Assembly: GCA_031268395.1 (NCBI GenBank) | Contig: JAIRXI010000402.1 | Coordinates: 1 to 7,807, forward strand | DNA: 7,807 nt | Direction of reading: 5' to 3' | Origin: Tannerella sp. | GTDB lineage: Bacteria > Bacteroidota > Bacteroidia > Bacteroidales > Tannerellaceae | Part shown: positions 1-6,039 of the stretch, piece after piece | Layout of the letters: every line of letters begins with the position of its first letter | Numbering within the stretch: the first letter of the stretch is position 1 | Notes under the pieces: model-generated | Told to the model about the DNA's origin: nothing | What the model saw: only the letters and a program-made list of their open reading frames with translations | Database searches by the model: none | Program-made: the position numbers and the translations under genes

Positions 1-69
1 CTGCCTTGCGCCGCAACCATGCACCTCACGAAACTCAATCCGAACAACATATTTATACGTGGGATCGGT

Positions 70-135
70 GCAAGGCGGGAGCCTTGCTTTTAACACGACG
101 TAGCGGGACGCTACGCCGAGCCGGGGTCGACCCGG
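70..135. repeat. Cluster of three short perfect hairpins
   Basis: Three inverted repeats follow one another: a 7-bp stem at 70-76/81-87 with loop GGGA, a 7-bp stem at 99-105/109-115 with loop GGA, and a 5-bp stem at 121-125/131-135. The first is followed by four T residues (88-91), so it could be a weak + strand terminator for a gene ending left of the window. The first two share the core CGGGA at the loop. A further pairing, 132-137 with 156-161, competes with the third stem. The compact arrangement resembles REP-type intergenic elements, but I cannot assign it to a known family. Confidence 0.45.
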
Positions 136-137
136 TC

Positions 138-386
138 ATCCGCAAACGTTAAAGAGACCGGCGAACAGACAAAGTACCCGTTTTTTTTATAAATCACTTA
201 TTTTGACGGTTCTCTGTGTACGGAAAACAGGAAAAACAGCGTGCAAATCATATTTTGGCAAACAGTTCCCGTTTTTTTCGACGAAATATTTTTTTGCTCC
301 AAAAAAAACAATTACATTTGCCGCCATGTTCGTTTGATTTTTTGGAAACCTCCGGTCGCGCCGGGATCGATTGCCAACACATCGGC
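138..386. other. Gene-free A/T-tract-rich spacer
   Basis: I see no supportable gene here. The stretch has long homopolymer runs: T8 at 181-188, T7 near 272-278, T7 near 290-295 and A8 at 301-308. Open frames that cross it are carried by the stop-free array downstream and start at GTG codons without ribosome binding sites. It probably holds the promoter of the downstream gene. Confidence 0.5.
313..320 (+). promoter_or_regulatory. Candidate Bacteroidetes -7 box
   Basis: TACATTTG matches the Bacteroidetes -7 consensus TAnnTTTG exactly. A TTTG at 293-296 could act as the -33 element, but the gap of 16 bases is shorter than the usual 19-21. If it is used, transcription would start near 327 and the whole 21-bp array would lie in the untranslated leader of the gene at 741. 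Confidence 0.35.
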
Positions 387-659
387 AAAACTTCCCGACG
401 TTCCGGGGAAACTTCCCAAGGCGCTGGGAAAACTTCCCAAGGCGCTGGGGAAACTTCCCAAGGCGCTGGGAAAACTTCCCAAGGTTCCGGGAAAACTTCC
501 CAAGGTTCCGGGAAAACTTCCCAAGGTTCCGGGAAAACTTCCCAAGGTTCCGGGAAAATTTCCCAAGGTTCCGGGAAAACTTCCCAAGGTCCCGGGAAAA
601 TTTCCTGGAGCTCCAGGAAATTTTCCCGGAGCTCCAGGAAAACTTCCCGGAGTTCCGGG
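387..659. repeat. 21-bp tandem array, 13 units
   Basis: Thirteen contiguous 21-bp units, each close to AAAACTTCCCAAGGTTCCGG plus a final G, run without a gap, and a degenerate fragment follows to about 670. Units 2-4 carry GGCGCTGGG in place of GGTTCCGGG; units 5-8 are identical; unit 10 has GGTCCC; units 11-13 replace AAGG with a GGAG core. Each unit contains TTCCC-N8-GGGAA, and the next unit's TTCCC lies three bases further on, so hairpins can form within or between units. Because 21 is a multiple of three and no unit has a stop codon, all six frames stay open across it. Changes between units include non-synonymous ones in each frame (for example CTT to TTT, GTTCCG to GCGCTG), which argues against a coding role. 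The block of identical units suggests recent copy-number change. Confidence 0.95.
597..624. repeat. Perfect 28-bp palindrome in the array
   Basis: Positions 597-624, across units 11 and 12, equal their own reverse complement over all 28 bases, centred on GAGCTC. The typical unit is only partly symmetric. Here both arms differ from it in matching ways (CCTGG on the left, CCAGG on the right). Confidence 0.9.
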
Positions 660-740
660 AAAACTCCGGAAAACAAACGGCAGAAAGGAAAATAAATATT
701 TAAATAGCATTGAACAGTAAACATTTAATTGAGAAAGACG

Positions 741-1409
741 ATGAGCAAAGATGTGTTTCCCTGGACGATCGAGGGATTTACGACGTATATTAAGACTGCC
801 TATGCAAAGGCACAGGCAAATTTGCAGCTGTACATGATATCGCCCGAAAAGCTGGTACCTGTAACCCCGCTCTATGAAGATTACATTGCAAAGGAAGCGC
901 TTGCCGCCAATCCGGAAACTGCCACCCAGGGTAACCGTCTGGCACGCGACGTGGCCGGCGATGCGCTGAAAACGGAATGGCGGCATTTCCTGAACGAAAG
1001 CATCCGCTACAACACGAGTGTCCCGACGGCCGACCTGCTCATTTTCGGCATCCGTCCGCCCGACGGCATTCGCACCCCCGTGCATGCTCCCGAAGATACG
1101 GGCATCGTGGACGTGAAACGCCGCGGTGCGTTCGACTACGAAGCAACCGTGCTGGACGAAAAGACACTGAAACGCAAACTCCCGTCTCCCGCCACGGGCA
1201 GTTACCTTTACCTGTCTGTTTCCGAAGTCGGTGTGCTCCCGGAACGGCTGGACGAGTATCGGAAACTGGACTTCTCGTCGAACGCGCACCACAACGTGCA
1301 GTTCTCCCCGGCCGACATCGGGAAGCAGGCTAATCTCTATGTCCGCTATTCCAACCGGCACGGAAAGGAAGGCCCGGCCGGTCCGGTCGTTTCTTTCATG
1401 ATCAATTAG
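741..1409 (+). CDS. Hypothetical protein, helical N-term + beta C-term
   Basis: This is a 222-residue protein of unknown function. It has no signal peptide, lipobox or membrane segment, so it is probably cytoplasmic. Residues 1-95 look mainly helical (FPWTIEGFTTYIKTAY, then an Ala/Glu/Arg-rich stretch and EWRHFLNESIRYN). A hinge follows, with FGIRPPDGIRTPVHAPEDTG at about 102-121. The last 100 residues look beta-rich and end in ADIGKQANLYVRYSNRHGKE and GPAGPVVSFMIN, like the last strands of a fibronectin type III-like sandwich. From memory, this layout (helical part, 'GI-P-RTP' linker, '-Y-R--N--GK-GP-----I-' ending) matches a family of uncharacterised Bacteroidetes proteins of 200-250 residues; I could not verify this. 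I chose ATG 741; the TTG at 729 would add only four residues. The gene stands alone, with the 21-bp array ending 80 bases upstream and a terminator downstream. Confidence 0.85.
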   Translation: MSKDVFPWTIEGFTTYIKTAYAKAQANLQLYMISPEKLVPVTPLYEDYIAKEALAANPETATQGNRLARDVAGDALKTEWRHFLNESIRYNTSVPTADLLIFGIRPPDGIRTPVHAPEDTGIVDVKRRGAFDYEATVLDEKTLKRKLPSPATGSYLYLSVSEVGVLPERLDEYRKLDFSSNAHHNVQFSPADIGKQANLYVRYSNRHGKEGPAGPVVSFMIN

Positions 1410-1457
1410 CAGCGACTGCCTCCGGAGCGGCCGCGCCTGTCGGGGAAGAAAATCAGG

Positions 1458-1520
1458 GGGAGCGAAGCAGGTTGTGGGGACAGGTCTGTCCGCGGCAATC
1501 CGTTTCGCTCCCTGCTTTTT
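1458..1520 (+). terminator. Long-armed stem-loop with T5 tail
   Basis: A perfect 9-bp stem pairs 1458-1466 (GGGAGCGAA) with 1504-1512 (TTCGCTCCC). It encloses a second hairpin, GGACAG-GT-CTGTCC, near 1479-1492. The outer stem is followed by TGC and five T residues. It could be a first terminator for the gene ending at 1409, or a structured 3' UTR element. The large loop makes it weaker as a terminator than the one that follows. Confidence 0.45.
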
Positions 1521-1526
1521 GCTGAC

Positions 1527-1556
1527 GCCCTCCGGTGTTCCCGGAAGGCTTTTTTT
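1527..1556 (+). terminator. Rho-independent terminator
   Basis: A 9-bp stem with one C-A mismatch (GCCCTCCGG at 1527-1535 with CCGGAAGGC at 1541-1549) has a 5-base loop and is followed at once by seven T residues (1550-1556). It probably ends transcription of the hypothetical gene 118 bases upstream and insulates the permease genes. Confidence 0.8.
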
Positions 1557-1570
1557 GTGCGGTCGCAACA

Positions 1571-1692
1571 GCACGCAGATGACGCAGACCGGACGGATGA
1601 CCGCAGATTTTATCCGTTCGGAGACGTCCGTTCCTGACCTTTGTCCGTTCCCGGATCTGCGCCAATCTGCCACATCTGCGTCATCTGCGTGC
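1571..1692. repeat. Inverted-repeat element, CGCAGATGACGCAGA type
   Basis: Perfectly complementary 18-bp arms (GCACGCAGATGACGCAGA at 1571-1588, TCTGCGTCATCTGCGTGC at 1675-1692) bracket 86 bases. The inside has further related words: CGCAGAT at 1602-1608 pairs with ATCTGCG at 1655-1661, and there are repeated TCCGTTC motifs. Arms built from iterated GCAGAT/ATCTGC words resemble dispersed intergenic repeats I recall from many bacterial genomes, so this is more likely a miniature mobile or REP-like element than a gene-specific site. An in-frame upstream extension of the permease frame runs through it and is not credible as protein. Confidence 0.75.
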
Positions 1693-1787
1693 TTTGGAGA
1701 TACCCTCCTTTCGCCGCAGCGGGCAGCGAATGAAAAGCGGCCATTTGAAATGCACCTGCGGAACATCCCGCATTGTGGGGAAATGAG

Positions 1788-1795
1788 TATCTTTA
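1788..1795 (+). promoter_or_regulatory. Likely -7 box for the permease/TRIC pair
   Basis: TATCTTTA, followed by CAGCC, differs by one base from the Bacteroidetes -7 consensus TAnnTTTG. It lies 24 bases before the ATG at 1819, which predicts a short leader starting near 1802. I see no well-spaced TTTG at -33; the nearest, at 1744-1747, is too far upstream. Confidence 0.5.
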
Positions 1796-1818
1796 CAGCC
1801 GTTAAATGTAGAGGACAG

Positions 1819-2832
1819 ATGGAAACGACAAAAGAAACATACTGGAAATATTCGCTGATTTTGCTGATTGTGCTGCTGGGCGGGCTGATTGTCGTCAAGT
1901 TGTGGTCGTTTGTGAGCGGATTGCTGGGCGCGTTCACGCTGTTTGTGCTGATGCGGCGGCAAATGATCTACCTGACCGAACGGAAAGGGGTGCATAAGGT
2001 GATTGCCGCCCTGCTGCTCATGTTCGAGGCCGCCCTGTGCGTGCTGGTGCCGGTGGGGCTGGTGATCCGGATGCTGCTGGAAAAGATGCAGACGATTAAC
2101 ATTGACATTTCGGCGCTGACGGTCATGGTGCAGGACTTCGACGTCGCGCTGCAGGAGCGGCTGGGATACAGCATACAGAACCATGAAAACATGGCGGCGC
2201 TGACGGGCTACCTGACCCGCGGGCTGCAATTCGTGATCAGTCAGACCGGCGAGCTGATCGTGACGGCGGTGGTGATGATTTTCATGCTCTATTTCATCCT
2301 GGTGGGGCATCGCGGGATTGAACGGTATGTGGACGGGATCCTGCCGTTCAATGAACAGAACCGGCTGAACGTTACCCGGGAAATCTACCGGATGGTGCGG
2401 ACGAATGCGATCGGGATTCCCCTGCTTGCGGTGATTCAGGGGGGGGTGGCCTATGTCGGGTATCTGATTTTCGGCGTGCCGAGCGCTCTCCTTTTTGCCA
2501 TGCTGACGTGCTTTGCCACCATCATTCCACTGGTGGGCACGGGGCTGGTCTGGGTGCCGCTGGCGGTCTACCTGCTGGTGGCGGGAAGATGGGAGATGGC
2601 GATCGGGCTGACGGCTTATTCGCTGGTGATCCTGATCAACATAGATAATGTGATCCGGTTTCTGCTGCAAAAGTATCTGGCGGATACGCATCCGCTGATT
2701 ACCGTGTTCGGCGTGATCCTCGGCCTGTCGGTGTTCGGGTTCTGGGGCGTGGTCTTCGGCCCGTTGCTGCTGTCGCTGTTTTTTTTGCTGGTGGACATGT
2801 TCAAGCGGGAATATCTGGACGGGAGGGTGTGA
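1819..2832 (+). CDS. AI-2E family transporter (UPF0118/PerM family)
   Basis: This 337-residue inner-membrane protein belongs to the AI-2E transporter family (Pfam PF01594). Two hydrophobic segments lie near 11-45 and one or two near 60-85. A polar stretch at about 88-135 is followed by membrane helices at roughly 137-163, 198-218, 222-254, 258-277 and 290-327. Family landmarks are visible: IPLVGTGLVWVPLAVYLL (236-253), DNVIRFLLQKYLADTHPL (276-293), and a closing run of G-x-x-G/F-G-x-x-x-G-P residues (298-315). Members have been linked to autoinducer-2 export or Na+/H+ antiport, so the substrate here is unknown. I chose ATG 1819 because AGAGGA precedes it at a good distance, the hydrophobic domain begins right after it, and a -7 box lies 24 bases upstream. 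The same frame is open back to 1474, but that part runs through the inverted repeat and terminator. The stop overlaps the next start (TGATG), so the two genes are probably co-translated. Confidence 0.9.
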   Translation: METTKETYWKYSLILLIVLLGGLIVVKLWSFVSGLLGAFTLFVLMRRQMIYLTERKGVHKVIAALLLMFEAALCVLVPVGLVIRMLLEKMQTINIDISALTVMVQDFDVALQERLGYSIQNHENMAALTGYLTRGLQFVISQTGELIVTAVVMIFMLYFILVGHRGIERYVDGILPFNEQNRLNVTREIYRMVRTNAIGIPLLAVIQGGVAYVGYLIFGVPSALLFAMLTCFATIIPLVGTGLVWVPLAVYLLVAGRWEMAIGLTAYSLVILINIDNVIRFLLQKYLADTHPLITVFGVILGLSVFGFWGVVFGPLLLSLFFLLVDMFKREYLDGRV

Positions 2833-3467
2833 TGGGAGACCTGTGGGAAGATGTGGCATCCGTGTCGCTGGTCAATGCGATACAGTTTGCCGGCACATTC
2901 GCCTTTGCGATTAGCGGCATCCGCCTGGCGGCGGCAAAGGAATTTGACTGGTTCGGGGCGTTTGTTGTCGGTTTCGTAACGGCCATCGGCGGCGGCACGA
3001 TTCGCGATTTGCTGCTGGATACGACGCCTTTCTGGATGCTTCACCCGGAATATATGAGCTGCACGGTACTGGCGCTGGTCACGGTGATTGTTTTCAGCAA
3101 ACAGCTGGTACGGCTGAATACGCCCTTTTTCATTTTCGATACCATCGGACTGGCGCTGTTTGTTGTGGCGGGCATGGAGAAGACGCTCCTGCTGGGCTAT
3201 CCGTTCTGGGTGGCCATCGTGATGGGGACGATTACGGGCGTGGCCGGCGGGATTATACGCGACTTGTTTATCAATGAAATTCCGCTGATTTTCCGAAAAG
3301 AGATTTACGCGCTGCCCTGCGTCGTCGGCGGTCTCGGCTACGCGGCATGTTACAGACTGCACTTGAGCGGCGTGGCCTGTGAAGTCATTTCCGTGTGCGT
3401 GATTCTTGCCGTCCGCATATTGGCCGTGAAATATCAGTGGGGACTTCCTACATTAAAGAATAGATGA
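2832..3467 (+). CDS. Trimeric intracellular cation channel (TRIC/UPF0126)
   Basis: This 211-residue membrane protein of the UPF0126 family (PF03458) is related to E. coli YicG and prokaryotic TRIC channels. It shows the family's internal duplication: the first half has FAISGIRLAAAKEFDWFGA (24-42) and GGGTIRDLLLDTTPFW (53-68); the second has FDTIGLALFVVAGMEK (102-117) and GGIIRDLFINEIPLIF (139-154). The Gly-rich GGxxRD motif in each half marks the helix kink known from TRIC structures. About seven membrane segments are expected, and the length is normal. Homologues form trimeric monovalent-cation channels; the role in this organism is not known. I chose ATG 2832, which overlaps the upstream TGA by one base and has GGGAGGG (2821-2827) at a suitable distance; the GTG at 2829 would add one residue. 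A pairing with an AI-2E family permease suggests shared expression but not necessarily shared function. Confidence 0.93.
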   Translation: MGDLWEDVASVSLVNAIQFAGTFAFAISGIRLAAAKEFDWFGAFVVGFVTAIGGGTIRDLLLDTTPFWMLHPEYMSCTVLALVTVIVFSKQLVRLNTPFFIFDTIGLALFVVAGMEKTLLLGYPFWVAIVMGTITGVAGGIIRDLFINEIPLIFRKEIYALPCVVGGLGYAACYRLHLSGVACEVISVCVILAVRILAVKYQWGLPTLKNR

Positions 3468-3485
3468 AGGGAGGGGGTTTTCATT

Positions 3486-3511
3486 AAACATGCTTTATAA
3501 CATGTTTTTTT
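3486..3511 (+). terminator. Probable terminator after the TRIC gene
   Basis: AAACATG (3486-3492) pairs with CATGTTT (3501-3507) around an 8-base loop, and the T run continues to 3511. The stem is A/T-rich and modest in strength, but its position 18 bases after the stop codon and before a new transcription unit supports the call. Confidence 0.6.
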
Positions 3512-3526
3512 GATGAGGCTAATCAA

Positions 3527-3545
3527 TAAAAGTAGCCTACTTTTA
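3527..3545. promoter_or_regulatory. 19-bp palindrome, possible operator of the gal cluster
   Basis: TAAAAGTA (3527-3534) and TACTTTTA (3538-3545) are perfect inverted repeats around GCC, 25 bases before the galM start. The right arm is also a 7-of-8 match to the -7 consensus TAnnTTTG, so a protein bound here would cover the promoter. A TTTG at 3509-3512 is about 25 bases from that -7 box, longer than usual. A second, overlapping pairing (AGGCTA 3516-3521 with TAGCCT 3533-3538) could form in RNA instead. I infer a repressor or activator site for galactose control; no regulator gene is present. Confidence 0.5.
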
Positions 3546-3570
3546 CGCCAAATTTCAGGAAAGAAGCAGT

Positions 3571-4644
3571 ATGAATAATGAATTTACACTTTCGAGTTTG
3601 TGCACGGAGAACTTCCGGAAAACGATAAACGGAAAAGAGACAGCGCTTTATATATTAAAAAACAAAACCGGCTGCGAACTGACGGTGACAAACTACGGCG
3701 CGAAAATCGTTTCGCTGACCGTGCCAGACCGGAGCGGCCAGTGGACGGACGTCGTGACCGGCCACGCTTCCATCGACGATTACCTGAGCTCGGAAGAACC
3801 GTATTTCGGCGCGGTCTGCGGCCGCTATGCCAACCGCATCGCCAACGCCCGTTTCACGCTGGACGGCAGGACGTACGGACTGGCCGCCAACAACGGCCCG
3901 AACAGCCTGCACGGCGGGATCGCCGGATTCAATGCCGTTGTATGGGACGTCAAACGGGCAGACGACCGTTCCATTGAGCTGAGGTATGTCTCGGTCGATG
4001 GCGAAGAAGGATTTCCCGGCACCCTGACAACGATTGTCACCTATGAGCTGACGGACGACGGCGAAGTGGTGATCCGCTACCGCGCAGTAACCGACAGGCC
4101 GACCGTGCTGAACCTGACGAATCATTCCTACTTCAACCTCTCCGGCGCGGGCGACCCGTACATCGGCGATCATCAGCTGACCGTCAATGCAGATTATTAT
4201 CTCCCGACCGACGGGACGTCGATACCGCTTGGCCCTCCGGAGAAAGTGGAGGGCACGCCGATGGATTTCCGCACGGCACATGAGGTGGGCGAGCGTATCG
4301 ACGCCGATTTCGAACCCCTGGTTATCGGACGCGGTTATGATCATACGTACATACTGAATAAAACGGCCGGGGAACTGGCTTTTGCCGCGCGTTGCCATTC
4401 GCCCAAAACGGGCATCGTCATGGAGACATTCACGACCGAACCGGGCGTGCATCTCTATACCGGCAACTGGATGACCGGGAACCTGACAGGGAAGGGCGGG
4501 CGGCGATACCCGCGGCAGTCCGCGCTTTGCTTCGAAACGCAACACTACCCCGACAGCCCGAACAAACCGGACTATCCCGGCGTGGTTCTCCGTCCCGGCG
4601 AAACATTCGAAAGTCAGACCGTATATAAATTTTCAACAGAATGA
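3571..4644 (+). CDS. galM: Aldose 1-epimerase (galactose mutarotase)
   Basis: The 357-residue product interconverts the beta and alpha anomers of galactose and other aldohexoses, so that alpha-D-galactose is available to galactokinase. Family residues are present: GRYANRI at 84-90 (substrate-binding Arg85), LHGG with His114, the catalytic acid His185 in NLTNHSYFNLSG, Asp257 in GRGYDHTYIL, and the catalytic base Glu322 in ETQHYPDSPN. Length and the all-beta look fit the family, and no signal peptide is seen, so it is probably cytoplasmic (some Bacteroidetes paralogues are secreted). The ATG at 3571 is preceded by AGGAAAGAA, a fair ribosome binding site. It is the first gene of the galactose cluster, 36 bases before the symporter gene, and follows a candidate operator. 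Confidence 0.96.
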   Translation: MNNEFTLSSLCTENFRKTINGKETALYILKNKTGCELTVTNYGAKIVSLTVPDRSGQWTDVVTGHASIDDYLSSEEPYFGAVCGRYANRIANARFTLDGRTYGLAANNGPNSLHGGIAGFNAVVWDVKRADDRSIELRYVSVDGEEGFPGTLTTIVTYELTDDGEVVIRYRAVTDRPTVLNLTNHSYFNLSGAGDPYIGDHQLTVNADYYLPTDGTSIPLGPPEKVEGTPMDFRTAHEVGERIDADFEPLVIGRGYDHTYILNKTAGELAFAARCHSPKTGIVMETFTTEPGVHLYTGNWMTGNLTGKGGRRYPRQSALCFETQHYPDSPNKPDYPGVVLRPGETFESQTVYKFSTE

Positions 4645-4680
4645 ATATAACAGGATATTAATCACTAAAAATAAAAGAAT

Positions 4681-5973
4681 ATGACAAGAAATCAAGAGAG
4701 AAATTACACGTTGCCAATTATTATGATGATTCTGCTGTTCGGCATGATTTCATTCGTAACCAATCTGGCGGCGCCGATGGGAATTGTATTGAAAAACCAG
4801 TTCGGCGTATCAAACTTCCTGGGGATGCTGGGGAACTTCGCAAACTTTATTGCGTATGCCTGTATGGGTATCCCGGCCGGCAAACTGCTGGAAAAAGTGG
4901 GTTACAAGAAGACGGCGCTGGTGGCCATCGTTATTGGCTTTGCCGGCGTCGCCATACAGTATCTGTCGGGAATAGCCGGCAGTTTTGCGATCTACCTGCT
5001 GGGGGCCTTTGTCGCCGGATTCTCCATGTGTACGCTGAATGCGGTAGTGAATCCGATGCTGAACACGCTGGGCGGCGGCGGAAAGAAAGGCAACCAGCTG
5101 ATTCAGGTCGGCGGTTCGTTCAACTCGCTGATGGGCACGCTGGTGCCGATGCTGGTGGGTATTTTGGTAGGGGATGTCACGAAAGCGTCGATCCCCGATG
5201 TGAACCCCGTGCTGTTCATCGCGCTGGGCATCTTTGCGACGGTAGGCGCCGTGCTGTATTTTGTGAACATACCCGAGCCGCACATCGCCGTCAGCCGGTC
5301 GGCCACGGGCGAAAAATCCAAATTCAGCGCATGGTCGTTCCGTCATTTTGTGTTGGGCACGATCGCCATCTTTGTGTATGTGGGCGTTGAAGTGGGTATC
5401 CCCGGTACGCTGAACCTGTTCCTGGCCGACCCGAACGCCGGAGGCATTGCCGCCGCAACGGCCGGTTTCGTCGCCGGCACCTACTGGTTCCTGATGCTTA
5501 TCGGCCGGTTTGTCGGCGTGGGTATCGGGCGGAAAGTGTCCAGCAAAACCATGCTGACCACAGCCTCGGCGATAGGCGCGATCTTTGTGCTGCTTGCGAT
5601 TTTCGCCCCGATTGCCGCCAAGGTATCCATGCCGGTGGTGCAGACGGGTGGCACGGGCGCCATCTCGTTCGGCATCGTCGAAGTGCCCGTCAATGCCGTG
5701 TTCCTCGTATTGTGCGGTCTCTGCACGTCTGTGATGTGGGGCTCCATCTTCAACCTGGCGGTTGAAGGGCTGGGCAAATACGTGGCCGCCGGCTCCGGTA
5801 TCTTTATGGTCATGGTCTGTGGCGGCGGCATCCTGCCGCTCTTGCAGAACCTGATTGTCGACAAGGCCGGATATCTGATCTCATACTGGGTCCCGCTGAT
5901 CGGGTTGATCTACCTGGTTTACTATGCATTGGCAGGCAGCAAAAACGTGAATACGGACATCCCTGTAGATTGA
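4681..5973 (+). CDS. gluP: MFS sugar:H+ symporter (FHS/FucP family)
   Basis: This 430-residue inner-membrane protein has about 12 hydrophobic segments and belongs to the fucose-galactose-glucose:H+ symporter group of the major facilitator superfamily. Visible landmarks are a first helix with FVTNLAAPMGIVLKNQFGVS (25-44), the loop 2-3 MFS motif AGKLLEKVGYKK (66-77), and LNAVVNPMLNTLGGGGKKG with QVGGSFNSLMGTLVP (119-156). The last matches the N-P...Q-x-F-N-S-L-G pattern of FucP/GluP proteins. Placement between galM and galK points to galactose, perhaps also glucose, as substrate, but specificity cannot be read from sequence alone; the symbol is given by family and context. The start has no Shine-Dalgarno, only the A-rich leader AAAAATAAAAGAAT common in Bacteroidetes. 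It is followed by a strong hairpin with a T-tract before galK. Confidence 0.88.
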   Translation: MTRNQERNYTLPIIMMILLFGMISFVTNLAAPMGIVLKNQFGVSNFLGMLGNFANFIAYACMGIPAGKLLEKVGYKKTALVAIVIGFAGVAIQYLSGIAGSFAIYLLGAFVAGFSMCTLNAVVNPMLNTLGGGGKKGNQLIQVGGSFNSLMGTLVPMLVGILVGDVTKASIPDVNPVLFIALGIFATVGAVLYFVNIPEPHIAVSRSATGEKSKFSAWSFRHFVLGTIAIFVYVGVEVGIPGTLNLFLADPNAGGIAAATAGFVAGTYWFLMLIGRFVGVGIGRKVSSKTMLTTASAIGAIFVLLAIFAPIAAKVSMPVVQTGGTGAISFGIVEVPVNAVFLVLCGLCTSVMWGSIFNLAVEGLGKYVAAGSGIFMVMVCGGGILPLLQNLIVDKAGYLISYWVPLIGLIYLVYYALAGSKNVNTDIPVD

Positions 5974-5981
5974 ATTTCGGA

Positions 5982-6016
5982 AGCCCTTTCCTCCTTTCGG
6001 GGGAAGGGGCTTTTTT
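5982..6016 (+). terminator. Strong terminator-like hairpin between symporter and galK
   Basis: A 13-bp stem (5982-5994 with 5999-6011, including two G-T pairs) capped by TTTC is followed by T6 (6011-6016). By structure it is an intrinsic terminator on the + strand, and no T-tract supports termination on the - strand. It starts 8 bases after the symporter stop and ends 23 bases before the galK ATG. That leaves no room for an ordinary separate promoter, so it may act as a partial terminator lowering galK expression, or as a 3'-end stabiliser after RNA processing. Confidence 0.85.
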
Positions 6017-6039
6017 ATTAATATAAATAACTTGGACTT

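Noticed and set aside
216..724. Overlapping open frames across the 21-bp array, encoding 7-residue repeats such as KLPKVPG, TSQGSGK or FPRFREN, and their antisense versions
   Set aside because: All arise because a stop-free 21-bp unit keeps every frame open. They start at poor codons without ribosome binding sites, and unit differences are not biased to synonymous sites.
1474..1818. N-terminal extension of the permease by 115 residues
   Set aside because: It crosses a terminator and an inverted-repeat element and has no membrane or domain character. A -7 box at 1788-1795 would place transcription start inside it, and ATG 1819 has a ribosome binding site.
312..1937. 541-residue antisense open frame
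   Set aside because: It runs through the array, antisense to the gene at 741, the terminators and the inverted repeat. Its composition is that of a shadow of GC-rich coding sequence, with no recognisable domain.
1681..2859. 392-residue antisense frame rich in His and Gln
   Set aside because: It is the exact shadow of the AI-2E family gene, whose membrane segments and family motifs are clear on the + strand.
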